From Phascolarctobacterium succinatutens CAG:287 (GTDB lineage: Bacteria; Bacillota; Negativicutes; Acidaminococcales; Acidaminococcaceae), in NCBI RefSeq assembly GCF_000434895.1, contig NZ_FR892753.1:1-28572 (forward strand): 28,572 nucleotides of DNA, written 5' to 3'. The notes under the pieces are model-generated. The model made no database searches. It was given only the letters and a program-made list of their open reading frames with translations, and was not told the origin of the DNA. Numbering within the stretch: the stretch's first letter is position 1; every line of letters starts with the position of its first letter. Of this stretch, positions 21,997 through 28,572 are shown piece by piece. Made by a program: the position numbers and the translations under genes.

Positions 21997-23847
21997 ATGG
22001 CTAAAGTAATTGGTATTGACTTAGGTACTACTAATAGTGTTGTTGCAGTTATGGAAGGCGGCGAACCTACCGTCATCACTAACCAGGAAGGCAGCCGCTT
22101 AACCCCGTCTGTTGTAGGCTTTGCTAAAAACGGCGAGCGTCTGGTTGGCCAGCTGGCAAAACGTCAGGCAGTTTCCAACCCTGACAGAACCATCAGCTCC
22201 ATCAAACGTCACATGGGCGAAGGCTCTTACAGAGTAACTATCGACGACAAAAAATATTCCCCGGAAGAAATTTCCGCAATGATTCTGCAAAAACTGAAAG
22301 CTGATGCAGAAGCTTATCTGGGCGAAACCGTATCCCAGGCAGTTATCACTGTTCCGGCATACTTCAATGACAGCCAACGTCAGGCTACTAAAGACGCAGG
22401 CAAGATTGCAGGCCTTGAGGTTCTGCGTATCGTCAACGAGCCTACCGCTGCTTCTCTGGCATACGGCATTGATAAAACCGACGACCATACCATCATGGTA
22501 TACGACCTCGGCGGCGGCACCTTCGATGTATCTATTCTGGATGTCGGCGACGGCGTATTCGAAGTAAAAGCAACCAACGGTGATACTCATCTGGGCGGCG
22601 ATGACTTCGATAAGAAAATCATGGACTGGATGGTTGACGAATTCAAGAAAGCCGAAGGCATTGACCTTTCTACCGACCGTATGGCTATGCAGCGTCTGCG
22701 TGAGGCTGCTGAAAAAGCTAAAATCGAATTGTCCGGCGTTATGAGCACCAACATCAACCTGCCGTTCATCACTGCAGGTGCTGACGGCCCGAAACATCTG
22801 GATATGGACCTGACCCGTGCTAAATTCGAATCTATGACTGCAGATCTGGTTGAACGCACCATGGGCCCTGTTCGTCAGGCTATGAGCGATGCAGGTCTTT
22901 CCACAAGCGATATCAGCAAAGTAATCCTGGTCGGCGGTTCTTCCCGTATCCCGGCTGTACAGGCTGCTATCAAAGCATTCATGGGCAAAGAGCCTTACAA
23001 AGGAGTTAACCCGGATGAATGCGTTGCAGTAGGTGCTGCTATCCAGGCCGGCGTTCTCTCCGGTGAAGAAGGTACCGGCAACGTACTGCTGCTGGATGTA
23101 ACTCCGTTGTCTCTGGGTATTGAAACCCTCGGCGGTGTATTCACCAAGATTATCGACCGTAACACAACCATCCCGACCTCTAAGAAACAGGTATTCTCTA
23201 CCGCTGCAGATAACCAGCCTTCCGTTGATATCCATGTTCTGCAAGGTGAACGTGAAATGGCTGCAGACAACAAAACTCTGGGCCGCTTCGAGCTGTCCGG
23301 TATCCCGGCTGCACCGCGTGGAATTCCTAAAATCGAAGTTTCCTTCGACATCGATGCTAACGGTATCGTTAACGTAAGCGCTAAAGACCTTGGCACCGGC
23401 AAAGAACAAAAAATCACCATTACCTCCTCCGGCACCCTTGATAAGGACGAAGTAGACAGAATGGTTAAAGAAGCAGAAGCTAACGCTGAAGCTGATAAGA
23501 AACGTAAGGAAGGCGTAGAAGTTCGCAACCAGGCCGACAACATGTGCTATCAGGCTGAAAAGACCATGAAAGACATGGAAGGCAAAGGCAAGGATGAATT
23601 AATCGCTAAAGTTAAAGTTGCAGTTGACACCCTGAAAGAAACCATGAAGGGTGACGACCTTGACAAGATTAAAGCTGATACCGAAGCTCTGACTAAACCG
23701 CTGTACGAGCTGAGCGCTGAGCTTTACAAAGAAACTCAGGCACAAGAGGGTGCTGCAGGCGCACAAGGCGCTGCAGGTGCTCAAGGTGCTAAAAAAGCTG
23801 ACGATGATGTTGTAGATGCGGAAGTTGTTGACGACGACAAGAAATAA
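21997..23847 (+). CDS. dnaK: Molecular chaperone DnaK (Hsp70)
   Basis: DnaK is the ATP-driven Hsp70 chaperone working with DnaJ and GrpE. The ATPase domain starts VIGIDLGTTNSVVAVMEGGE and includes VPAYFNDSQRQATKDAGKIA, DLGGGTFDVSILD and LVGGSSRIPAVQ. The substrate domain has the DVTPLSLGIETLGG start. The lid is followed by a Gly/Ala/Gln repeat tail (GAAGAQGAAGAQGA) and the acidic end DDDVVDAEVVDDDKK. The length is 616 aa. An earlier in-frame ATG at 21946 lies in the hairpin; ATG 21997 follows AGGAGG (21982-21987). Codon choice is that of a highly expressed gene. A long frame on the opposite strand is a by-product of this bias. Confidence 0.99.
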   Translation: MAKVIGIDLGTTNSVVAVMEGGEPTVITNQEGSRLTPSVVGFAKNGERLVGQLAKRQAVSNPDRTISSIKRHMGEGSYRVTIDDKKYSPEEISAMILQKLKADAEAYLGETVSQAVITVPAYFNDSQRQATKDAGKIAGLEVLRIVNEPTAASLAYGIDKTDDHTIMVYDLGGGTFDVSILDVGDGVFEVKATNGDTHLGGDDFDKKIMDWMVDEFKKAEGIDLSTDRMAMQRLREAAEKAKIELSGVMSTNINLPFITAGADGPKHLDMDLTRAKFESMTADLVERTMGPVRQAMSDAGLSTSDISKVILVGGSSRIPAVQAAIKAFMGKEPYKGVNPDECVAVGAAIQAGVLSGEEGTGNVLLLDVTPLSLGIETLGGVFTKIIDRNTTIPTSKKQVFSTAADNQPSVDIHVLQGEREMAADNKTLGRFELSGIPAAPRGIPKIEVSFDIDANGIVNVSAKDLGTGKEQKITITSSGTLDKDEVDRMVKEAEANAEADKKRKEGVEVRNQADNMCYQAEKTMKDMEGKGKDELIAKVKVAVDTLKETMKGDDLDKIKADTEALTKPLYELSAELYKETQAQEGAAGAQGAAGAQGAKKADDDVVDAEVVDDDKK

Positions 23848-23867
23848 TCCTGTCTATAAAGCACTGT

Positions 23868-23964
23868 ATGCGTTGTTGAAACTCCTCGACGTACTAAAAG
23901 TACGCCGTCGTCGTTTTGCCTAGCATCTGATACCTTCTCACCAGCCTTCGGGTTGGGTGAAAAG
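23868..23964. repeat. Inverted-repeat elements between dnaK and dnaJ
   Basis: First hairpin: CGTACT-AAA-AGTACG (from about 23889), extended by imperfect outer arms GAAACTCCTCGA and TCGTCGTTTT. Second hairpin: TCACCAGCC-TTCG-GGTTGGGTGA at 23938-23960, with a UUCG tetraloop. Neither has a T tract. The layout (palindrome with GTACT/AGTAC tips, then CCTAGCATCTGAT) looks like a dispersed intergenic repeat of Negativicutes genomes, an impression from memory only. Confidence 0.55.
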
Positions 23965-23978
23965 CACCATCTGTGCTG

Positions 23979-24007
23979 TTGATGCAGACGTAAAAAAGTA
24001 ATATAAT
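23979..24007 (+). promoter_or_regulatory. Candidate separate promoter for dnaJ
   Basis: TTGATG (23979-23984) and TATAAT (24002-24007) have 17-base spacing, so dnaJ can be transcribed apart from hrcA-grpE-dnaK. The transcript would begin with a long hairpin, GCCCAG / CTGGGC (from about 24013 to 24054), which has an inner TGGC-AACC-GCCA stem. No CIRCE is present here. Confidence 0.6.
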
Positions 24008-24101
24008 ATTAGTGCCCAGCTGCTGTGGCAACCGCCATCATGCATCTGGGCATTATATGCTTAAATAATATTCGTTAGAAAAGTTTTAGGAGGCGCCTGT
24101 T

Positions 24102-25253
24102 TTGGCTAAGAGAGATTATTATGAGGTACTGGGAGTAAGCAAAACCGCTTCCCAGGACGAAATAAAAAAAGCATTCCGTAAACTGGCCCTGAAATATCAT
24201 CCTGACCGCAATAAGGGCAACGAAGAAGCCATGAACAAATTCAAGGAAGCTAACGAGGCTTACAGCGTCCTTTCCGATGAGCAGAAGCGCCAGCAGTATG
24301 ACCAGCTTGGCCCTGATGCCTTCGAACAGGCGCAGACAGCCGGCGGCGCCGGCGGCAATCCGTTCGGCGGCGGCTTCGGTGGCTTTGGAGGCGGAGGCAT
24401 GGAGGATATTTTCGATATGTTCTTCGGCGGCCAGGGACGCGGTCGCGGCGGCCGTGAAGCGGGTCCGCAGCGCGGTGCGGATTTGCGCTTTGATATGGAA
24501 ATTACCTTTGAAGAGGCAGCTTTCGGCGTAGAGAAGGAAATCAACCTGTATCGCGACGAAACCTGCGACCATTGCCACGGTGACGGTGCAGAGCCCGGCT
24601 CCAAGGTTGAAACCTGTCCTGAATGTCACGGCTCCGGCTATGTACGCTTCACCCAGAACACCATGTTCGGTCAGATGGTAAATGAGCGTCCGTGCTCCAA
24701 GTGCCACGGCGAAGGCAAGATTATTTCCAACCCCTGCAAGGAATGCCGCGGCAAGGGTACTGTGAAGAAGAATAAACGCCTGAAGGTAAAAATCCCTGCA
24801 GGTGTAGATAACGGCTCCCGTCTGCGCGTAAGCGGCGAGGGCGAGGCCGGTGCTAAGGGCGGTCAGAGCGGTGATCTTTACGTATATCTGTACGTGAAGC
24901 CACACAAGTTCTTTGAACGTGACGGCACTACTGTTCTGTGCGAGGTACCTGTCAATATCGTACAGGCAACCCTGGGCGCTGAGATCAAGGTTCCTACGCT
25001 GGATGGTCAGGTAACCGTGAAGGTTCCCGAAGGCACTCAGCCCGGTAAGGTGCTGCGCCTGAAGGGGAAGGGTATTCCTAGCCTGCGCGGTGGTCAGCGC
25101 GGCGATCAGCTGGTTCGCATTAAGGTAGTTGTGCCGACTAAGCTGAACGAAAAGCAGAAGGAAGCACTGCGCAGCTTCGGAGAAATCAGCAAGGATAATA
25201 TCAGCCCCGAGGAAAAGAGCTTCTTCAATAAAATCAAAAATCTTTTTAAATAA
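24102..25253 (+). CDS. dnaJ: Molecular chaperone DnaJ (Hsp40)
   Basis: DnaJ delivers clients to DnaK and stimulates its ATPase. The J domain is at residues 1-70 with HPD at 33-35. A Gly/Phe-rich linker covers about 80-125. Four CxxCxGxG-type zinc repeats follow: CDHCHGDG (155), CPECHGSG (172), CSKCHGEG (198) and CKECRGKG (212). The C-terminal peptide-binding domains end KSFFNKIKNLFK. At 383 aa it is a full type I DnaJ. The start is TTG at 24102, fixed by AGGAGG (24088-24093) at eight bases; no in-frame ATG is near. A 254-base gap with repeats and a promoter separates it from dnaK. Confidence 0.98.
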   Translation: MAKRDYYEVLGVSKTASQDEIKKAFRKLALKYHPDRNKGNEEAMNKFKEANEAYSVLSDEQKRQQYDQLGPDAFEQAQTAGGAGGNPFGGGFGGFGGGGMEDIFDMFFGGQGRGRGGREAGPQRGADLRFDMEITFEEAAFGVEKEINLYRDETCDHCHGDGAEPGSKVETCPECHGSGYVRFTQNTMFGQMVNERPCSKCHGEGKIISNPCKECRGKGTVKKNKRLKVKIPAGVDNGSRLRVSGEGEAGAKGGQSGDLYVYLYVKPHKFFERDGTTVLCEVPVNIVQATLGAEIKVPTLDGQVTVKVPEGTQPGKVLRLKGKGIPSLRGGQRGDQLVRIKVVVPTKLNEKQKEALRSFGEISKDNISPEEKSFFNKIKNLFK

Positions 25254-25267
25254 AAACTGTAAATAGC

Positions 25268-25296
25268 TTGACACTTATCGGGCTATGTGTTATCAT
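25268..25296 (+). promoter_or_regulatory. Sigma-A promoter of infC-rpmI-rplT
   Basis: TTGACA (25268-25273) and TATCAT (25291-25296) have 17-base spacing, giving a leader of about 175 nt. Confidence 0.85.
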
Positions 25297-25302
25297 ATTC
25301 TA

Positions 25303-25402
25303 GTAACAAAGCAGAAGCCACTCGCTTCTCACCTTGCGGCAAACGCTCGACAGGGTTGGATATGATATTCATGCGGGTGGAATTTGTTCTGCCCGCTTTT
25401 TT
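25303..25402 (+). ncRNA. L20-type autoregulatory leader of infC-rpmI-rplT
   Basis: The hairpin AGAAGC-CACTC-GCTTCT (25313-25329) is followed by a terminator, GCGGGTGG (25373-25380) with CTGCCCGC (25389-25396) and a T run. CCACTCGC (25318-25325) can pair over eight bases (one T-G) with GCGGGTGG, which is the terminator's 5' arm. This is a built-in antitermination switch. Position and sequence (AGAAGCCAC..GCTTCTCACC) match the L20 leader known from Firmicutes, in which ribosomal protein L20 represses its own operon. Confidence 0.85.
25373..25402 (+). terminator. Conditional terminator in the infC leader
   Basis: An eight-pair stem GCGGGTGG / CTGCCCGC (with two G-T pairs) and the loop AATTTGTT is followed by TTTTTT (25397-25402), G and TTTT. 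It is the off-state of the L20-type leader. Confidence 0.85.
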
Positions 25403-25478
25403 GTTTTGCTTATATCTGATATGTTACAGATTTTATAAGCAGTAATTGCTTATCTGAGGTTCATGGAGGTGAATTGTT

Positions 25479-25997
25479 ATAAGTAAGGAAAGCTTGCGTA
25501 TTAACGAAGAAATTCGTGCGCGTGAAGTGCGTGTTATTGCCAATGGGGGCGAACAGCTTGGCATTATGTCCAGCCGTGACGCTCTGAAGCTTGCATTAGA
25601 AAATCATCTGGACTTAGTCGAAATTGCTCCGACAGCAAAACCGCCTGTGTGCCGGATTATGGATTATGGCAAGTATCGTTACGAGCAGCAAAAACGCGAA
25701 AAAGAAGCTCGTAAGAAACAAAAGACCTTCGACATTAAAGAAGTTAAGCTGCGTCCCGGTATCGAGGACCACGACTTCAATGTTAAGTATAAGAATGCAG
25801 TACGTTTCCTGGAAGATGGCGATAAGGTAAAAGTTACCATCATGTTCCGCGGTCGCGAACTGTCTCATCCTGAGCTTGGCGAGGTGCTGCTGAATCGCAT
25901 GGCACAGCAGTTGAAAGAAATTGCCGTCGTAGAAAGAGTTCCAAAATTAGAAGGCAAAAACATGATTATGATTGTTGCGCCAAAACCTGCTAAATAA
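25479..25997 (+). CDS. infC: Translation initiation factor IF-3
   Basis: IF-3 monitors start-codon selection on the 30S subunit. The N-domain has RINEEIRAREVRVIANGGEQLGI and AKPPVCRIMDYGKYRYEQQK, the linker is KREKEARKKQK, and the C-domain is VKLRPGIEDHDFNVKYKNAVRFLEDGDKVKVTIMFRGRE. A TTG at 25494 opens the standard frame, but that would remove the first conserved residues. GGAGG at 25465-25469 lies nine bases before an in-frame ATA (25479). The protein then begins (M)SKESLRINEEI, close to other IF-3 starts. Rare starts (AUU/AUA) are known for infC and allow IF-3 to repress itself. I choose ATA 25479, 172 aa. Confidence 0.95.
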   Translation: MSKESLRINEEIRAREVRVIANGGEQLGIMSSRDALKLALENHLDLVEIAPTAKPPVCRIMDYGKYRYEQQKREKEARKKQKTFDIKEVKLRPGIEDHDFNVKYKNAVRFLEDGDKVKVTIMFRGRELSHPELGEVLLNRMAQQLKEIAVVERVPKLEGKNMIMIVAPKPAK

Positions 25998-26014
25998 TAG
26001 AGGAGGAAATCACA

Positions 26015-26212
26015 ATGCCGAAAATGAAAACCCGTAGAGCTGCTGCAAAGCGCTTCAAAAAAACCGCTTCTGGTGAATTCAAACATTTTAAAAACTTCAA
26101 GAGCCACATTCTCGAACATAAATCTCCTGCACGTAAGAGAAACCTGCGCAAAGCTGCTCTGGTGCACAAGACTGACAAAGAGCATGTAGCAAAAATGCTC
26201 CCGTACGCATAA
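26015..26212 (+). CDS. rpmI: Large ribosomal subunit protein bL35
   Basis: The 65-residue basic protein begins MPKMKTRRAAAKRFKKTASG and ends near HVAKMLPYA, the typical bL35 pattern with the central LEHKSPARKRNLRKAALV. GAGGAGG just upstream (about 26001-26007) sets the ATG. It is the middle gene of the conserved infC-rpmI-rplT operon, 17 bases after infC, and is under the L20-type leader. Confidence 0.98.
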   Translation: MPKMKTRRAAAKRFKKTASGEFKHFKNFKSHILEHKSPARKRNLRKAALVHKTDKEHVAKMLPYA

Positions 26213-26240
26213 TTAAGAGATTTAAAGGAGGATACTAACA

Positions 26241-26594
26241 ATGGCAAGAGTTAAAGTGGGCGTAACCGCTCATCGTCGTCATAAACACATTCTGAAACTG
26301 GCTAAAGGTTACTATGGTTCCCGCAGCAAACAATTCAAAAAAGCTAACGAGCTGGTAATGAAAGCTCTGTCCTATGCTCGTCGTGACCGTCGCGCTAAAA
26401 AACGCGAGTACCGTCGTCTGTGGATCGCTCGTATCAACGCTGCTACCCGTGCTAACGGCCTGAGCTACAGCCGTTTCATCTGCGGCCTGACCAAAGCTGG
26501 CATCGAAATGAACCGCAAAGTTATGGCTGACATGGCTATCTATGACTCTGCTGCTTTCGCTAAGCTGGTAGAAGCTGCTAAAGCTGCTCTGTAA
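26241..26594 (+). CDS. rplT: Large ribosomal subunit protein bL20
   Basis: bL20 is needed for early 50S assembly and, in Firmicutes, represses its operon by binding the leader RNA. The 117-residue protein starts MARVKVGVTAHRRHKHILKL and has the long basic helix SRSKQFKKANELVMKALSYA, RRDRRAKKREYRRLW, and the globular end NGLSYSRFICGLTKAGIEMN. AAAGGAGG (26224-26231) precedes the ATG. Codon use is strongly restricted, as for a highly expressed gene. The operon ends at the terminator at 26637-26671. Confidence 0.98.
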   Translation: MARVKVGVTAHRRHKHILKLAKGYYGSRSKQFKKANELVMKALSYARRDRRAKKREYRRLWIARINAATRANGLSYSRFICGLTKAGIEMNRKVMADMAIYDSAAFAKLVEAAKAAL

Positions 26595-26636
26595 GAGAAA
26601 AGTAAATACTGACTGGTGCGTAGGCGCTGGTCTGAG

Positions 26637-26671
26637 CCTGCTCCTGTGTGCGCACGGGAGCAGGTTTTTTT
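26637..26671 (+). terminator. Terminator of the infC-rpmI-rplT operon
   Basis: A 12-bp stem CCTGCTCCTGTG / CACGGGAGCAGG (one T-G pair), with a TGCG loop, is followed by seven T residues. Confidence 0.96.
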
Positions 26672-26695
26672 GTAATTTGTGAGGGGTTTAGTTTT

Positions 26696-27622
26696 ATGTT
26701 AGTAGTTTTAAGTAAAGCCCTGGCCTTTGTGCTCATCATACTTATAGGCTATATCTGCAAACGTCGCGGCTTTTTTTCATCGACCGATTATCAGGTCGTA
26801 AGCAAAATTGTTTTGAATATTACGTTGCCCTGTGCCGTAATCAACAGCTTTGCACATTTTGAGATGGATTATTCGCTAATCGCTGCCGTCTTTTTAGGCT
26901 TATTCGGCAATCTAATGATGCTTTTTGTATCTCTGATGCTGACGCGCGGTGATACTCCGGCTACCAAGATTTTCTATATCTTCAGCCTTGCAGGCTATAA
27001 TATAGGCTGCTTTACGCTGCCGTTTGCGCAGGCCTTTTTAACGCCCTTTGCCGTAGTCGGCCTGTGTATGTTCGACGTGGGCAATTCCATTATGTGTACC
27101 GGTATGACCTATGCGTTGACTGCCTCCTGCATCGGCTATGCGGACGGACGCAAGGACAAATTCAGCATGAAGAATATTGTGCAAAAGCTGCTGCATTCGG
27201 TGCCGTTTGTTGTTTATATCAGTATGCTGGTGCTGTCGCTGGCAGGGTTCCACTTCCCCAAGAGTGTGTATACGTTTACGGAGATTGTGGGCACAGGCAA
27301 CCCGTTTTTAAGTATGCTGATGATTGGTATGATGTTTGAAATCAAGCTGGATAAGAAGGCAATGGGCTATGTCAAGGAGCTGTTCAGCGTGCGTTATGCA
27401 ATATCGCTCTTGTGCGCCACTGCTTTTATTTATCTGGCGCCTTTCAAGCAGGAGATAAACTACGTAATTGCGCTGGCGTTTATGGCACCCTGCACGATTA
27501 TCGGCCCGATTTTTGTGGAGAAGCTGGGAGCTAATGTACAGCTGGCCAGCCTGTTCAATTCATTGACGATTATTACCAGCGTCGTTCTTTTTACAGCTTT
27601 TTTCATTATAATAAACGGCTGA
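26696..27622 (+). CDS. AEC-family transporter (auxin efflux carrier-like permease)
   Basis: The 308-residue protein has about ten membrane segments in the AEC (PF03547) two-half layout: LSKALAFVLIILIGYICKRR first, then VSKIVLNITLPCAVINSFAHF (the conserved unwound helix with the NxTLPxxx motif), a central loop GYADGRKDKFSMKN, and a second half ending TSVVLFTAFFIIING. Bacterial members move malate, malonate or other organic acids; the substrate cannot be told here. The frame stays open back to 26648 through the rplT terminator. ATG 26696 with GAGGGG at 26681-26686 is the true start. No clear promoter of its own is visible, so it may depend on readthrough. Confidence 0.88.
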   Translation: MLVVLSKALAFVLIILIGYICKRRGFFSSTDYQVVSKIVLNITLPCAVINSFAHFEMDYSLIAAVFLGLFGNLMMLFVSLMLTRGDTPATKIFYIFSLAGYNIGCFTLPFAQAFLTPFAVVGLCMFDVGNSIMCTGMTYALTASCIGYADGRKDKFSMKNIVQKLLHSVPFVVYISMLVLSLAGFHFPKSVYTFTEIVGTGNPFLSMLMIGMMFEIKLDKKAMGYVKELFSVRYAISLLCATAFIYLAPFKQEINYVIALAFMAPCTIIGPIFVEKLGANVQLASLFNSLTIITSVVLFTAFFIIING

Positions 27623-27652
27623 TTGACGTTGGCTTAAATATATTAGTATAAT
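27623..27652 (+). promoter_or_regulatory. Sigma-A promoter for the TrmH-family methyltransferase
   Basis: TTGACG (27623-27628) and TATAAT (27647-27652) have 18-base spacing. The -35 box begins one base after the transporter stop. Confidence 0.75.
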
Positions 27653-27692
27653 AGTAGAAAAGTAATGTGACTACGTATAGAGGAGAAATCAG

Positions 27693-28478
27693 ATGGAACT
27701 TACCGGATTGCAAAACCCAATGGTGAAGGCTGCAGCAGAGCTGAAGCAGAAAAAATATCGTCAGCAGCAGGGCCTGTTCTTGGCGGAAGGCCTGCGTACT
27801 GTGGAGGAGGCAGTGCGTTACGGCGCCGTGCAGAGCATTTTTTATACTGCGATTGAGGATGACCGTACCCGCGCTGTGCTGGAGCAGGCTGCTGCCAAGC
27901 AGATTAAGCTCATCTGCGTGAGCGACAAGGTGCTGAAAAAAATTGCCGATACCGAAACGCCGCAGGGAATTATTGCCGTATGTGAAATGCGCAGCAAGCG
28001 TCTGGATGATTTTCTGGCATCCGGCAAAATGCTGCTGGTTCTGGACCGCGTTACGGACCCGGGAAATATCGGCACCATGCTGCGTACAGCGGATGCCGCA
28101 GGTGTTGGCGGCCTTCTGCTGCTGCAGGGCTGCGCTGATATTTATGCGCCGAAAACAGTGCGTGCTTCCATGGGCTCGCTGTTCCACCTGCCGGTGCTGA
28201 GCGGTTTGAGCGAGGAGCTGTTGGTGCAGGCAGCACGTAAGGCAGGATATGAGCTGCTGGTTACCTGCCTGGACGGTGCGGATAATTTGTACAAGGCGGA
28301 TTTACAGGGACGCCTGGCCTTTGTTATGGGCAATGAGGCTAACGGCGTGAGCGATGCTTTGCTGGCGGCAGCCGACAAGCGCGTCTTTATTCCGATGCAG
28401 GGACGTGCGGAATCGCTGAATGTTGCTATGGCGGCCGGCATTGTGATGTTTGAGGCGCTGCGTCAAAGACTCAAATAA
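27693..28478 (+). CDS. TrmH/SpoU-family RNA 2'-O-methyltransferase
   Basis: This is a SPOUT-class enzyme that methylates ribose in rRNA or tRNA. An N-terminal substrate-binding domain (about 1-100, LTGLQNPMVKAAAELKQKKY, LAEGLRTVEEAV) precedes the SpoU domain. Motif 1 is LVLDRVTDPGNIGTMLRTAD, motif 2 is FVMGNEANGVS, and motif 3 is IPMQGRAESLNVAMAAGIVM. The 261-residue length fits the RlmB/TsnR-like group encoded beside pheS in many Firmicutes; the exact target nucleotide is not decidable. AGAGGAG (27679-27685) supports the ATG, and it has its own promoter. No terminator is seen before the tRNA promoter. Confidence 0.93.
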   Translation: MELTGLQNPMVKAAAELKQKKYRQQQGLFLAEGLRTVEEAVRYGAVQSIFYTAIEDDRTRAVLEQAAAKQIKLICVSDKVLKKIADTETPQGIIAVCEMRSKRLDDFLASGKMLLVLDRVTDPGNIGTMLRTADAAGVGGLLLLQGCADIYAPKTVRASMGSLFHLPVLSGLSEELLVQAARKAGYELLVTCLDGADNLYKADLQGRLAFVMGNEANGVSDALLAAADKRVFIPMQGRAESLNVAMAAGIVMFEALRQRLK

Positions 28479-28494
28479 ATTTTGAAGTTTTTGC

Positions 28495-28523
28495 TTGACA
28501 AAAGTATCTCGCTGTAATATAAT
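28495..28523 (+). promoter_or_regulatory. Consensus sigma-A promoter of tRNA-Tyr
   Basis: TTGACA (28495-28500) and TATAAT (28518-28523) are both perfect with 17-base spacing. It ends 15 bases before the tRNA, as expected for a strong stable-RNA promoter. Confidence 0.95.
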
Positions 28524-28538
28524 ATCTATGTTGCCTAT

Positions 28539-28572
28539 GGATGGGTTCCCGAGTGGTTAAAGGGAGCAGACT
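28539..28572 (+). tRNA. tRNA-Tyr (5' part, cut by window end)
   Basis: GGATGGG acceptor strand, TT, then the D-arm CCC-GAGTGGTTAAA-GGG and the anticodon 5' strand AGCAGACT match bacterial tRNA-Tyr (E. coli: CCCGAGCGGCCAAAGGGAGCAGACT). The window stops immediately before the anticodon, so identity is inferred from the body. GUA is expected next. A class II long variable arm should follow. Confidence 0.88.

Noticed and set aside
22099..23409. 436-codon open frame on the minus strand inside dnaK
   Set aside because: Antisense by-product of restricted codon use in a highly expressed gene. It has no ribosome site and no recognisable domain.
25318..25402. T-box or other ligand riboswitch before infC
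   Set aside because: There is no T-box sequence. Sequence and position fit the L20-type leader better.

Overview
The window looks like a chromosomal housekeeping segment from a Gram-negative Firmicute (class Negativicutes, plausibly Phascolarctobacterium or Acidaminococcus-like). This rests on RNase Y, HrcA/CIRCE, a zinc-type L28, an L20-type infC leader and strong AGGAGG ribosome sites, together with a vitamin B12 gene set that carries two CobT homologues. The assignment comes from gene content and family knowledge, not from a database search. The window contains no intact transposon, prophage, CRISPR array or defence island. The interest lies in regulatory RNA, small intergenic repeats and pathway details.

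Layout. 1-90: a probable 3' scar of an IS200/IS605-type element. 116-1670: recA-recX, overlapping. 1680-3492: rny (RNase Y) behind its own promoter and a leader with a terminator-like hairpin; the start codon appears to be ATT. 3545-7747: a cobalamin riboswitch with a readable terminator/antiterminator switch, then cobU, cobT, cobS, a degenerate CobT paralogue and a CobC-type phosphatase (nucleotide loop assembly of cobamides). 7929-8427: a highly codon-optimised double zinc-ribbon protein with a structured leader. 8459-10556: recQ (short form) converging with a minus-strand metal-dependent hydrolase. 10583-15229: secreted glucosaminidase, trmL, queD, folE2, folP and folK. The last four can supply most of folate synthesis from GTP, with the QueD-family protein possibly replacing FolB. 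A nested palindromic element splits folP from folK. 15252-15963: an orphan zinc-ribbon protein converging with rpmB. 16084-20141: recG, a TVP38-family membrane protein and hemW.

20160-25253 is the heat-shock cluster hrcA-grpE-dnaK-dnaJ, with a CIRCE operator at its start. A strong hairpin lies between grpE and dnaK, and repeats plus a separate promoter lie before dnaJ. 25268-26671 is infC-rpmI-rplT behind an L20-type attenuator; infC appears to start at ATA. 26696-27622 is an AEC-family transporter and 27693-28478 a SpoU/TrmH methyltransferase. The window ends inside a tRNA-Tyr gene preceded by a consensus promoter.

The best leads are: (1) the paired CobT homologues, one lacking the catalytic Glu, resembling the ArsA/ArsB arrangement for phenolic cobamides; (2) a CExxHGH QueD in a folate operon without folB; (3) the nested palindromic repeat at 14441-14734; (4) non-AUG starts for rny and infC; (5) the rny leader attenuator; and (6) the IS605-like scar abutting recA.
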